DNA from: JAFEBO01 sp044221315
GTDB taxonomy: Bacteria > Planctomycetota > Phycisphaerae > Phycisphaerales > UBA1924
Length of the DNA: 64,000 nucleotides
NCBI GenBank assembly: GCA_044221315.1
Contig: JBGAPK010000002.1
Coordinates: 152,287 to 216,286, forward strand
Direction: 5' to 3'
In this document: piece by piece, positions 43,334 through 51,662 of the stretch
Layout of the letters: every line of letters begins with the position of its first letter
How positions within the stretch are numbered: the stretch's first letter is position 1
The notes under the pieces: model-generated
The model's database searches: none
What the model saw: the letters and a program-made list of their open reading frames with translations, nothing else
What the model was told of the DNA's origin: nothing
Position numbers and translations under genes: made by a program

Positions 43334-44065
43334 ATGTCCCGATCGACCCACAACCTCCTCAACAAGGTCCTACCCACGGCCGGCAAAGAGGCGCTCCGCG
43401 ACGCCGCGCTCCGGTTCATCCCCACCATGCGCCACCTCGACATGCCCACGCGTCTCAGGCATGTCGCATCCCAAAGTTTCACTCCCAAGGTCATCTTCGA
43501 TATCGGCGGCGCCCGCGGCGAGTGGGCCCGCATGGCCCGCGAGATCTTTCCCGCCGCCCACATCCGCTCCTTCGAGCCCAACGCCCGCGAACGGGAGAAC
43601 CTCGAAAAGACCAAGGCGGAGATCGGCAACTTCGAGTACAAGCTCTGCTTCCTCGGCCCCAAGCGCGACACGATCCGCTACGCCGACGAGAACACCCAGA
43701 CATCGCTCCTGAGCGACACCCGCGAAAAAGGCTCCAACACCGCGGAGATGTTCGTCCTCGATGAGCTCATCGCCTCCGGCGAACTCCCGACCCCCGACTT
43801 CATGAAGCTCGACGTCCAGGGCTTCGAGCTCGAGGTGCTCAAGGGCGCCGAGAACGCCCTGAAGAAGGGCCCCGCGCTGCTTCTCGAAGTCAGTTTCATC
43901 GACTTTCTTCCGCACATGCCCCTGGTCGAAGACGTCATGAAATTCATGGGCGAGCGCGACTACGTCTGGCACGACGTCATGGGCCTCTCCCGACGGCCCG
44001 CCGACGACACCCTCTGGCAGATGGATATCTTCTTCCTGAAGCGCGACCACCCCATGCGCCGCTAG
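43334..44065 (+). CDS. FkbM family methyltransferase
   Basis: This 243-residue protein starts at an ATG 7 nt after GGAGCAGG. FkbM-type motifs are VIFDIGGARGEWARMARE (SAM motif I), IRSFEPNARERENLEK and the family signature DFMKLDVQGFELEVLKGAE. These enzymes often O-methylate hydroxyls of secondary metabolites or polysaccharide sugars. A basic N-terminus precedes the core. It is in a + strand run of polysaccharide genes. Confidence 0.88.
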   Translation: MSRSTHNLLNKVLPTAGKEALRDAALRFIPTMRHLDMPTRLRHVASQSFTPKVIFDIGGARGEWARMAREIFPAAHIRSFEPNARERENLEKTKAEIGNFEYKLCFLGPKRDTIRYADENTQTSLLSDTREKGSNTAEMFVLDELIASGELPTPDFMKLDVQGFELEVLKGAENALKKGPALLLEVSFIDFLPHMPLVEDVMKFMGERDYVWHDVMGLSRRPADDTLWQMDIFFLKRDHPMRR

Positions 44066-44107
44066 CATCGCGCCCCCCGCCGCGCCTCCTTTACGCCCGC
44101 CCCGCCG

Positions 44108-45799
44108 TTGACCACGAGCCCCGACATCACGCCGAAGTCGCCCGCGCCGGCTCCCGCCGACGGCGGCTACGCATCCCGGGCCCTCAAGGGCTCGGTCTGG
44201 ATGATCTTTAACACGATCGCCACGCGCATCGGCAGTTTCGTCGCGCAGATTTTCCTCGCCTGGTGGCTGACACGCCACGACTTTGGCCTCAGCGGCGTGG
44301 CCATCGGGCTCAGCGGCTTTGCGTCCTTCCTCCGCGACGGAGGAGTCCGCCAGATCATCCTCAAACACCACGACGAGCACGACACCCTGCTCGGACCCTG
44401 CTTCTGGATGGCCGCGGCCTTCAACGTCGCCATGGCCCTGGCCCTCACCGCCGTCGCGTGGCCGGCCGCCGCTCTCTACAACGAACCCTCCCTCGCGCTG
44501 ATGCTCGTCATCATCGCTTGGAGTATCCCCATCGGAACACCCGGCGGCATCCTCATGACCAAGATGGTCGCGGATATGCGCTTCCGCGAGAACGCCGCCA
44601 TTATGACGACCAGCGCCATGACGCGCTACGCCTCCTCGATCGTTTTTGCGCTCTTGGGCCTCGGCGCGTTCTCGTTCATCCTGCCAAACGTCCTTTGCTC
44701 GCTCGTCGAAGACGTCCTGGCCCTCCGCAACAGCACCGAGCGCCCCTGGCGGAAGTCTCCCAACGTCGCCATCTGGTGGAGCCTCTTCTCCCGCTCGCGC
44801 TGGGCGCTCGTCGCCATCGTCGGGATTTCGGGCATGAACCAGGGGCCCAGCCCCGCCATCGGCCTGGCCGCCCCGCTCGAGGTCGTCGGCATCTACACGT
44901 TCACATTTCTTATCGTCGTGCAGGTTGGCAGCCTGCTCTCTACGAACATCAACCAGGTACTCGTCCCGGTCTTCACGCGCCTCGCAGGTGAGGCCGAGCG
45001 CAAGCGCGCCGCCGTCCTGCGCACCGTCCGCCAGGTCAGCCTCTTCGCCACCTTCCTGTCGCTCGGACTCGCCGCCACCTACAGGCCCTTCGAGTCGCTC
45101 ATCTGGGGCCCCAAGTGGGCCGCATCCATCCTCCCCGTCCAGATCATCGGCGCCGGCTACGCCATTAACGTTCTCATCAGCATCAGCCTCGCCGTCCAAC
45201 AGGCCCGTGGCCACTTCCGCGCCTGGGGCCTCAGCCTGCTCGCCCTCGCCATCGGAACCATGGGCGCGGCCTATCTCGGTGCAATGGCCGGGCAATCGGC
45301 TCTCGACCGGGAGATCTTCGTCGCCCACGCCTCCCCCCTGCACTGGGACGGCGTCGCCGAGCGCGTCTGGCTCTCCGGCGTCTATATCGCCATCTCAACA
45401 GCCGCGTTCGGCGTCATCTCCAGCCTCGCGCACGTGGTCATCGCCCTCAAACCCCTGGGCGTCGGCCGGCGCGAGATCGTCTTCAACACAATCCGCGTCT
45501 GGGTGCTGGGCCTTGCCGCCGGAGCCGTCACCATCACCTTGGACAACGTGGTCGATGCGCCTGTCCGCGATTTCATCTCCGGCCTTTTCCACAGCCCCCG
45601 CGCCGCCCGCTTCATCGGCGAGTCCTCACTCTTCATCGTCAGCGGACTGCTCTTTTCTGCCCTCTACGCCGGCATGGTCCGCTTGTTCTTCGCCGACGCG
45701 CTGGTAGAGGGAATCCAGATGATCCCGGCCCGCTTCCGCGCACGCCTGACCGCCCTCTTCGCCCTCCCCTCCGACCCCGGAGCGATCCCCGCCCCCTGA
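44108..45799 (+). CDS. Oligosaccharide flippase (Wzx-like, MOP superfamily)
   Basis: The product is 563 residues from a TTG at 44108; the true start might be a few codons later. About 12-14 membrane segments are visible. The N-terminus GSVWMIFNTIATRIGSFVAQ with LTRHDFGLSGVAIGLSGFAS is typical of polysaccharide transporters of the MOP/MATE-like superfamily. VLVPVFTRLAGEAERKRAAV and a long final loop follow. It is expected to flip lipid-linked repeat units across the inner membrane. A Wzy polymerase is not seen nearby. Confidence 0.85.
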   Translation: MTTSPDITPKSPAPAPADGGYASRALKGSVWMIFNTIATRIGSFVAQIFLAWWLTRHDFGLSGVAIGLSGFASFLRDGGVRQIILKHHDEHDTLLGPCFWMAAAFNVAMALALTAVAWPAAALYNEPSLALMLVIIAWSIPIGTPGGILMTKMVADMRFRENAAIMTTSAMTRYASSIVFALLGLGAFSFILPNVLCSLVEDVLALRNSTERPWRKSPNVAIWWSLFSRSRWALVAIVGISGMNQGPSPAIGLAAPLEVVGIYTFTFLIVVQVGSLLSTNINQVLVPVFTRLAGEAERKRAAVLRTVRQVSLFATFLSLGLAATYRPFESLIWGPKWAASILPVQIIGAGYAINVLISISLAVQQARGHFRAWGLSLLALAIGTMGAAYLGAMAGQSALDREIFVAHASPLHWDGVAERVWLSGVYIAISTAAFGVISSLAHVVIALKPLGVGRREIVFNTIRVWVLGLAAGAVTITLDNVVDAPVRDFISGLFHSPRAARFIGESSLFIVSGLLFSALYAGMVRLFFADALVEGIQMIPARFRARLTALFALPSDPGAIPAP

Positions 45800-45817
45800 G
45801 ATACTGTCTGTGCCCCG

Positions 45818-47074
45818 ATGTCACGCGTTGTCCTCCTATCCCTCCGCATCGTCAGCGCCGCCCTCTGGACGCTCGCTCTTCTATTGCTCGGCATCTGGCT
45901 TGTCGGGCGCGTCTTCAACGACTCCTTCCGCTGGTCCCAGTTCATCTTCTGGATCCCGAGCGCCTTCTCCATCCTGATGTCCGGCATCGCCGCCGCGCTC
46001 GCCCTTTCACTCCAGCTCTTCGTCAAGGGCTACGAACAGCTCAAGACCGGCGGCCCGCGCGACGAACGACCTCCCTTCTACAAGCGGTACCCCCGGAATC
46101 CGTACATCCTCCTCTGCCTCATCTGGGCCCTCTGCGCGTCATGGTCGGCGTGGTTCGAGCATCACATGCCCGAGTGGGCGTTCCTCGACACCGGTCGGAA
46201 GGCCTCAAAGCCCAAGACCACGATGGTCTTCTGGAACATCGGCGGGCAGGCACGCGACGGATGGCTGGACGAGCTCCGCCCCATCGACGCCGACCTCGTG
46301 GTCGTCTCCAATCAGCCCAACTGGAACATCGTCAACGACTTCAAGACTCTCGGGGACGAGCGCAGCACCACTTTCCTCGTCCACCTCTTTCTCATCCACA
46401 CCCGCCTCAAGCTCCGCGAGTGGGGCTTCGCCACGCTCGGCATCAAGCCCGGCGTCGGCTTCGACCTGCGCAAATCCACCGGCCAGTACGACGGCACCGA
46501 TCCCGGCTACTCCATGTACCTGCTCTTCGACCCAGAGGGCACAGTCAAGGAGGGCACCGGCTCGCCCTTTGTCGTCTGGCTCATGGACCTGCCCAGCGAC
46601 CCTTCCAGCAGCCGCCAACGCGTCACCAGAGAAGCCATCAACGCCATCGACTCATGGCAGGGCACCGCCACCGTTCTTTCCGCCGAAACAGACAGCAAGG
46701 GCGAGCCGATCTGGATCAATGTCCCGGCCGACCAGCTTGGCCGGCGCGGCTTCCCACTGCCCGATGTCATCATCGGCGACTTCAACATCCCCCGAGGCAG
46801 CCGCAGCCTGAAAACCCTCGTCGGCAACATGGAAAACGCCTGGGACCAGGCCGGCATGGGCTACACCGCCTCCTACCCGCGCAAAGTCCCGTTCAAGCAG
46901 CTCGACGGCCCCGGCCTCGCCAGCGCCATCCGCCTCTTTATCCCCAGCGACATCCCCTTCTTCCACATCGACCAGGCCTTCATCGCCCCAAGCCTTCACG
47001 CCACCCGCTACCGCACAATGAATCTGGGCGCAGGGACACACTGGGCGCAGTTCCTGGAAGTTCAGGCAAGGTGA
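45818..47074 (+). CDS. Membrane-anchored endonuclease/exonuclease/phosphatase-fold protein, possibly degenerate
   Basis: The 418-residue protein has three N-terminal membrane helices (residues about 8-30, 40-68 and 96-114), then a soluble domain with the EEP fold. N140 (MVFWNIG), D321/N323 (IIGDFNIP) and H383/D385 (FHIDQAF) match catalytic positions. The usual Glu after the second strand is N165 (VVVSNQPNW), and the final Asp-His pair is T407-H408 (GAGTHWAQ). It may therefore be inactive or altered. Position after the flippase suggests a role in polysaccharide or lipid-linked intermediate handling. The start is 19 bp after the flippase stop. Confidence 0.75.
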   Translation: MSRVVLLSLRIVSAALWTLALLLLGIWLVGRVFNDSFRWSQFIFWIPSAFSILMSGIAAALALSLQLFVKGYEQLKTGGPRDERPPFYKRYPRNPYILLCLIWALCASWSAWFEHHMPEWAFLDTGRKASKPKTTMVFWNIGGQARDGWLDELRPIDADLVVVSNQPNWNIVNDFKTLGDERSTTFLVHLFLIHTRLKLREWGFATLGIKPGVGFDLRKSTGQYDGTDPGYSMYLLFDPEGTVKEGTGSPFVVWLMDLPSDPSSSRQRVTREAINAIDSWQGTATVLSAETDSKGEPIWINVPADQLGRRGFPLPDVIIGDFNIPRGSRSLKTLVGNMENAWDQAGMGYTASYPRKVPFKQLDGPGLASAIRLFIPSDIPFFHIDQAFIAPSLHATRYRTMNLGAGTHWAQFLEVQAR

Positions 47075-47147
47075 CCGCCCGCCCGGTGTCCCCGAAGCCC
47101 GCCCGCTCTCATGCGAAGCCCGTTTGATTTCCGCGCGAGTTCGCAGG

Positions 47148-47180
47148 AGCCCCCTCCCCGAGAAACGGGCCAAGGGTTGG
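47148..47180 (+). repeat. Degenerate C-run/G-run element after the EEP-like gene
   Basis: CCCCCTCCCCGAGAAACGGG with a following AAGGG is a decayed member of the hairpin/G-run family at 27306, 52928 and 54502. It lies 74 bp after the stop. The stem is only about 4 bp. Confidence 0.35.
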
Positions 47181-47212
47181 CGAGCGTGCGCTTCTTCCAA
47201 ATGGAATCCGTA

Positions 47213-48358
47213 TCACGCGCACACCAACTCGTCGTAAGCGCCCGCGAACAGCACAAAGTCCACGTCGTCCACGCTCCCATCTCCATTTAGATCGCTCGGG
47301 CAGTTGGGCGGCATGGCCGGATCGTCGCAGATCAGGACGTCGTAGTCGTGCGCAAACCGCACGAAGTCCGTGTCATCAACCTGGTCGTCCCCGTTCATGT
47401 CCGCCGGGCACGTCGTCAGCACGATCGGCCCCATGATCTGCGCATCGGGATGCACTGCCGGCGAAAACTTCACCACCATCTGCCCGTGCCCGGCCGCGAT
47501 CGTGTTCGCCGCCACCAGCCCGAGCGGGCTGTCCGTCAGCACCCACGCCGTCTCCTGCGATCCGAGCGCGTGCGCCTGCATCTGCGGCAGCAACTCCGCA
47601 AACGTGATCAGACTCACGCTGTCACGGATCTGGATGCTCGTCACGCTTGAACTCGACATCCCCTCGATGATCAGCAGCATCGTCGCCATCGACGTGTTCG
47701 CGTCGATCACCGTCAGCAGTTCCCCGACCGGAAAATCCTGGTTCCCCGGGCTCGGGATGCCCGTCGGCGGCGTCAGGTGCCCGCCGCCATGGATCGGATC
47801 GAAGCTTGGCGGAATGCTGTTATCGATGTGCCTCCCTACCGAACCGTGGATGATCACGAAGATCGGCGCCAGCGACGGCCCCACCACCGTCCCGACCAGC
47901 CCGCCCACCACAGCCCCGTACGCGTCCACATGGGTCCCGCCCGGGTGCTGAAGACGCGTGCGCACGCGACGCTCGCGCGCCCCGAACGGCGGCCCGGGTG
48001 CCGCCACCGCGATGTTGAAGTTCCACGTCGCCGCGGGCACCGCCTCCCCCGCGTGCGGCGCAAACATGTGCGTCGAATTTCCCTGGGCCCTGATCGTCAG
48101 GCCGACCAGCGACATTGTCGCGGGAGTGCTCCAATACAGAACCGCCGGAGGCGGCGGGAGAATCGGGCACGGCCCGATCACAAAATTGAACGAGTGCGGG
48201 CCGAACGTCGGATTCACCTCCAGCCCCACCTGGACATACCACAGCGGACACTCCAGTTTGAACGGCGTGATCGGATGCCCGAACGCCTCCACCCCTCCCG
48301 CCGCGCTGCCGGCCACGATCGCCGCGCGAGTCCACGCTCCGATGGATGATCCGCACAT
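47213..48358 (-). CDS. Secreted protein with GC-type dockerin, inside the polysaccharide cluster
   Basis: The ATG at 48358 follows AGAGGA and is preferred over the upstream open frame; the product is 381 residues. The N-terminus (SSIGAWTRAAIVAGSAAGGV) may be a signal peptide. The body has no domain I recognise; it is rich in Pro, Gly and His and includes ICPILPPPPAVLYW-like stretches. The C-terminus is a two-unit dockerin (CPADMNGDDQVDDTDF, NGDGSVDDVDFVLF, ending ELVCA), with the linker ICDDPAMPPNC. Its place among polysaccharide genes hints that the dockerin and the surface polysaccharide may be linked. Confidence 0.77.
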   Translation of the reverse strand: MCGSSIGAWTRAAIVAGSAAGGVEAFGHPITPFKLECPLWYVQVGLEVNPTFGPHSFNFVIGPCPILPPPPAVLYWSTPATMSLVGLTIRAQGNSTHMFAPHAGEAVPAATWNFNIAVAAPGPPFGARERRVRTRLQHPGGTHVDAYGAVVGGLVGTVVGPSLAPIFVIIHGSVGRHIDNSIPPSFDPIHGGGHLTPPTGIPSPGNQDFPVGELLTVIDANTSMATMLLIIEGMSSSSVTSIQIRDSVSLITFAELLPQMQAHALGSQETAWVLTDSPLGLVAANTIAAGHGQMVVKFSPAVHPDAQIMGPIVLTTCPADMNGDDQVDDTDFVRFAHDYDVLICDDPAMPPNCPSDLNGDGSVDDVDFVLFAGAYDELVCA

Positions 48359-48763
48359 GATGTGTTCCTCTTTTCTCTTCGCGGCGCGTGTTCCGTCGCG
48401 CGAAGCCGCCGACCGCTTCCTCGACCGGGCGGCATAGCACGACATTCACTCACCGACGTTTGTAACTCAGCCTACCTCGCAACCCTTGCAGGAACCAGAG
48501 GTGTTCACCCTAACTCACGCACGCGGGATTCCCCGCCATCGCCGCCCCGCCGCCGGGCGTTCACGCCATCGCCCGCTTTCCCGACCGGCGCGCGGACGAA
48601 TGCACTATTCGCGCCGCGTCTCGTCTTGCCGCGAAAAGAGCCCGCGGTCTCCGCCCGCATTCCGGATTCTTTCCTTCCCGCCGCGCAACTCCGCACCGGC
48701 CGCGCACTCCGCGTTCATTCGCGGCTCTCTTCTCCGTGTCCCTGTTTCTCCGTGGTGAACGCC
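48359..48763. other. Gene-free 405-bp region ending in a dispersed repeat
   Basis: No coding frame with recognisable features fits here; frames that cross it run on as antisense of the neighbouring dehydrogenase. The left part may hold the promoter of the minus-strand dockerin gene. The right end carries a repeat copy next to the dehydrogenase stop. Confidence 0.4.
48728..48760. repeat. CACAGAG-type dispersed repeat copy
   Basis: On the minus strand it reads GTTCACCACGGAGAAACAGG and then GACACGGAGAAG, starting about 4 bp after the stop codon of the dehydrogenase at 48764. This is the same placement after a stop as at 23943 and 37202. Confidence 0.65.
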
Positions 48764-50110
48764 TCAGGCCCGGACCAGCCGCTCCCCCATGCTCCCCGCG
48801 AACGCCTTCATCGAGTTGCGCGTATCAACCACCAATTTCGCGTGCTTCGCGATCGCGCCGTAATCAAACGACGTGTGATTCGTCGAGATCAGCACGCAAT
48901 CAAACCTCGCCAGATTCTCCGGCGTCAGCGCCACGCTCTGCATGTGCAGGTCGTACTTCCGCACCGGCTTGGTGCTCGTCACGAACGGATCGCTGTACTC
49001 AACCTTCGCGCCCATGTCCAGCAACAACTCGATCAGTTCGTACGTCGGGCTCTCGCGCGTGTCGGCGATGTCGGGCTTGTACGCCAGCCCCAGCACCAGC
49101 ACCTTCGCGCCCTTCGCCGGCTTGTCCACCATGTTTAGAGCCGCCGCCACCTTGTGCACCACGTAGTGCGGCATCGAGTTGTTCACTTCCCCCGCGATCT
49201 CAATAAACCGCGCCGGAACCTTGAATTCCTTCGCCTTCCACGTGAGATAGAACGGGTCGATCGGGATGCAGTGCCCGCCCAGGCCCGGGCCCGGGTAGAA
49301 CGGCATGAACCCGAAGGGCTTGGTGCTCGCCGCCTCGATCACCTCCCACACGTTGATCCCCATCGCGTCCATGATCGTCTTGAGTTCGTTCACCAGCGCG
49401 ATGTTCACGCACCGGAAGACGTTCTCGAACACCTTGCTCGCCTCCGCAACCTCCGCCGTCGAAACCGGCACCACCGTCTTGATCGGCCCGGAATACATCC
49501 TCGTCGCCAAATCTCCCGAAACCTTGTCGAGACCGCCCACCAGCTTCGGAATGGTGGTCGTCGTGTGGCTCTTGCGGCCCGGGTCCTCGCGCTCGGGGCT
49601 GAACGCCACGAACAGGTTGTCACCCAACGTCAACTTCACACCCTTCTTCGCCGCCTCCTTCACGATCGCCGGCAGCATGTCCTCGCGCGTCGTCCCCGGG
49701 TAGCTCGTGGATTCAAGCACCACCAACTGCCCCGCCTTCGCGTTCTCGCCGATCATGATGCCCGTGTTGATCACGAACGACAGGTCGGGCTCGCCGTGCA
49801 GGCCCAGCGGCGTCGGCACGCACACGATGATCGCGTCCGCTTCCGCCAGCCGCTTCGCGTCGGTCGTCGCGTCAAACCGCTTGCTCCCCACGAACTGCTT
49901 GCACAGATCGCTGCCCAAGTGCGGGAGGTAGTTCTGGCCCTTCTTGAGCAGAACCGGCTTTTCGGGGTCGATGTCGTACCCCAGAACCGGGAATCCCGCC
50001 TCGTGAAACGCCGCCAGCAGCGGCAGGCCCACGTACCCCAGCCCGATCACCGCCACCTTCGCCTGCCGCGCCTCGATCTTGTTCTTGAGTTGTTCTGCGT
50101 GCGTTGCCAT
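48764..50110 (-). CDS. wbpA: Nucleotide-sugar 6-dehydrogenase, WbpA-like (UDP-HexNAc type)
   Basis: The 448-residue length and motifs fit the UDP-N-acetylhexosamine 6-dehydrogenase class, which makes UDP-GlcNAcA or UDP-ManNAcA-type precursors. KVAVIGLGYVGLPL (18-31) binds NAD, VPTPL and ESTSYPGTT follow, SPEREDPG is at 171-178, and C281 lies in GPGLGGHCIPIDPFYLTWKA, the class signature distinguishing it from UDP-glucose dehydrogenases. The C-terminus has KPDIADTRESPTYEL. Divergent from the glycosyltransferase at 50303, it is part of the same cluster as ugd. Confidence 0.92.
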   Translation of the reverse strand: MATHAEQLKNKIEARQAKVAVIGLGYVGLPLLAAFHEAGFPVLGYDIDPEKPVLLKKGQNYLPHLGSDLCKQFVGSKRFDATTDAKRLAEADAIIVCVPTPLGLHGEPDLSFVINTGIMIGENAKAGQLVVLESTSYPGTTREDMLPAIVKEAAKKGVKLTLGDNLFVAFSPEREDPGRKSHTTTTIPKLVGGLDKVSGDLATRMYSGPIKTVVPVSTAEVAEASKVFENVFRCVNIALVNELKTIMDAMGINVWEVIEAASTKPFGFMPFYPGPGLGGHCIPIDPFYLTWKAKEFKVPARFIEIAGEVNNSMPHYVVHKVAAALNMVDKPAKGAKVLVLGLAYKPDIADTRESPTYELIELLLDMGAKVEYSDPFVTSTKPVRKYDLHMQSVALTPENLARFDCVLISTNHTSFDYGAIAKHAKLVVDTRNSMKAFAGSMGERLVRA

Positions 50111-50302
50111 GCCGCGTTATCTCCAGAATCGTGCCAATCCGACCCCACCGCGCCCCGACAAAAAACCGCGCAAAAAGTGGGCCGGACTATAGCGTTGGCC
50201 TGTCTCCTCAATCGACTCTTTGCGCTCGCCATTTCGCCCGATGTGGTTCCGAATTCCGCGTTCTCCGCTCGCAGATGCCGCATCTCTCTAGACTCCCCGC
50301 CC

Positions 50303-51508
50303 ATGCCGGGTTTACCCCCGCCAATCCGCACGCTCCTCTGCGAGCCCGCCCTCGCCAAGTACCGGCTCCCGGCCTGGCGCACGCTCGCCGCACGCCCGGG
50401 AATCTCTCTCCGCGTCGAATTCGCCAACGACGGCCACGTCCCAAACGTCGAGCCCGTCGGCTTCGAGGGACACTTCACGCCCGCCCGCCAGATCTCCAAT
50501 CGCCCCGAACTCTTCTGGCACCCCGGATACCTCGCGGCCATCGATCGTGACACCCACGTCGTCATCCTGAATTGGAACGCCCGCTTTCTCGAAGGCCCGC
50601 TGTGCATCCTCAAAGCCCGCATGCGCGGCGTCGGGGTCGTCTTCTTCGGCCACGGCTTCTCCAAGAACGATTCGCCCACCCGCAAGCGCTTCCGCAACTT
50701 CCTCGGCGCCCGCGCCGATTGCCTCCTTGTCTATTCCGATTCCATCCGCCAGTCTCTCATCGCCGAAGGCTTCAAGCCCGAGCGCATCTTCGTCGCTCCT
50801 AACAGCGTCGATCAAACCGACATCCAGGCCGCCCGGCGCGACTGGCTCTCCCGCCCCGGCGATCTCGAGGCCTTCCGACGCAAGAACGACCTCGGCCAGA
50901 ACTCTCCCTCGCTCGCCTCGCCCGCACCCGTCCTTATCTTCTGCTCGCGCCTCGATCCGCTCCGCCGCCTCGACCTGCTGGTGGGCGCACTCCCGGCGAT
51001 CGCCCGCGATCATCCCGGCATTCAACTGGTCATCATCGGGGCCGGCGAAGATCAGGCCCGTCTGCGCGAGCAGGCCGCGCGATTGAACATCCTCGATCCC
51101 GCCGACGCCCGCGCGGCACGCGTCCGCTTCCTCGGCCCCATCTACGAAGAGTCAAACCTCGCCCCCTGGTTCCTTTCCTCCGACCTCATGGTCTTCCCCT
51201 CGCACATGGGTTTATCCGTGTTGCATTCGATGGGCTACGGCGTCCCCGTCCTCACCTGCAACAACCCGAGCAAGCACGGCCCCGAATACGACGTGATCCG
51301 CGAGGGAATCAACGGCGCAACCTACCAGGACGGCGACGCCGACGACCTCGCCCGCAAGGTCTCCTCCCTCCTCGCCGACCGCGCCCGACTCAAGTCCATG
51401 TCCGACGAGGCCCTCCTCACCGCCACGCGCGACTACAGCATCGAGAAGATGATCGACGGCTTCGAAGCCGCGATCCGGTTCGCCGCGCCCGAGCGATCTT
51501 CCGAATAA
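50303..51508 (+). CDS. Glycosyltransferase family 4 protein, paralogue of the gene at 40683
   Basis: The ATG at 50303 gives 401 residues, the same length as the protein at 40683. The two share PALAKYRLPAWRTLA / PALPKYRVPVFRELA, NVEPVGF / NVEPSGF, FGHGFSKND / WGHGYSKRE, VAPNSVDQTDIQAAR / VAPNALDQTEIQRAR and LAPWFLSSDLMVFPSHMG / LAPWFLSSDLFVYPRNAG. A duplication within the cluster followed by divergence is the simplest reading. Donor and acceptor are unknown. Confidence 0.88.
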   Translation: MPGLPPPIRTLLCEPALAKYRLPAWRTLAARPGISLRVEFANDGHVPNVEPVGFEGHFTPARQISNRPELFWHPGYLAAIDRDTHVVILNWNARFLEGPLCILKARMRGVGVVFFGHGFSKNDSPTRKRFRNFLGARADCLLVYSDSIRQSLIAEGFKPERIFVAPNSVDQTDIQAARRDWLSRPGDLEAFRRKNDLGQNSPSLASPAPVLIFCSRLDPLRRLDLLVGALPAIARDHPGIQLVIIGAGEDQARLREQAARLNILDPADARAARVRFLGPIYEESNLAPWFLSSDLMVFPSHMGLSVLHSMGYGVPVLTCNNPSKHGPEYDVIREGINGATYQDGDADDLARKVSSLLADRARLKSMSDEALLTATRDYSIEKMIDGFEAAIRFAAPERSSE

Positions 51509-51662
51509 CCAGCCTGATGCCGGCCTCGAGCCCCTGCGATTTCTGCCGTTTCGCCCTCCCGGAAATCTATGGCAATCACCCTCTCCATCCTGTATTCTGT
51601 TGACGGTTTCAGCGCTCCGGCGCCGCCGGTGGGGAATAACCAGTGCTTGACAGGATCGAGAC

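Noticed and set aside
43370..45343. 657-residue minus-strand frame opposite FkbM and flippase genes
   Set aside because: It is very acidic low-complexity sequence opposite two recognised genes; typical antisense artefact.
49154..50302. N-terminal extension of the glycosyltransferase at 50303
   Set aside because: It is antisense to the WbpA-like gene and not similar to transferases; the paralogue of equal length starts at the later ATG.
34535..51508. Complete Wzx/Wzy export system
   Set aside because: A flippase is seen, but polymerase, chain-length and outer-membrane export genes are not in the window.
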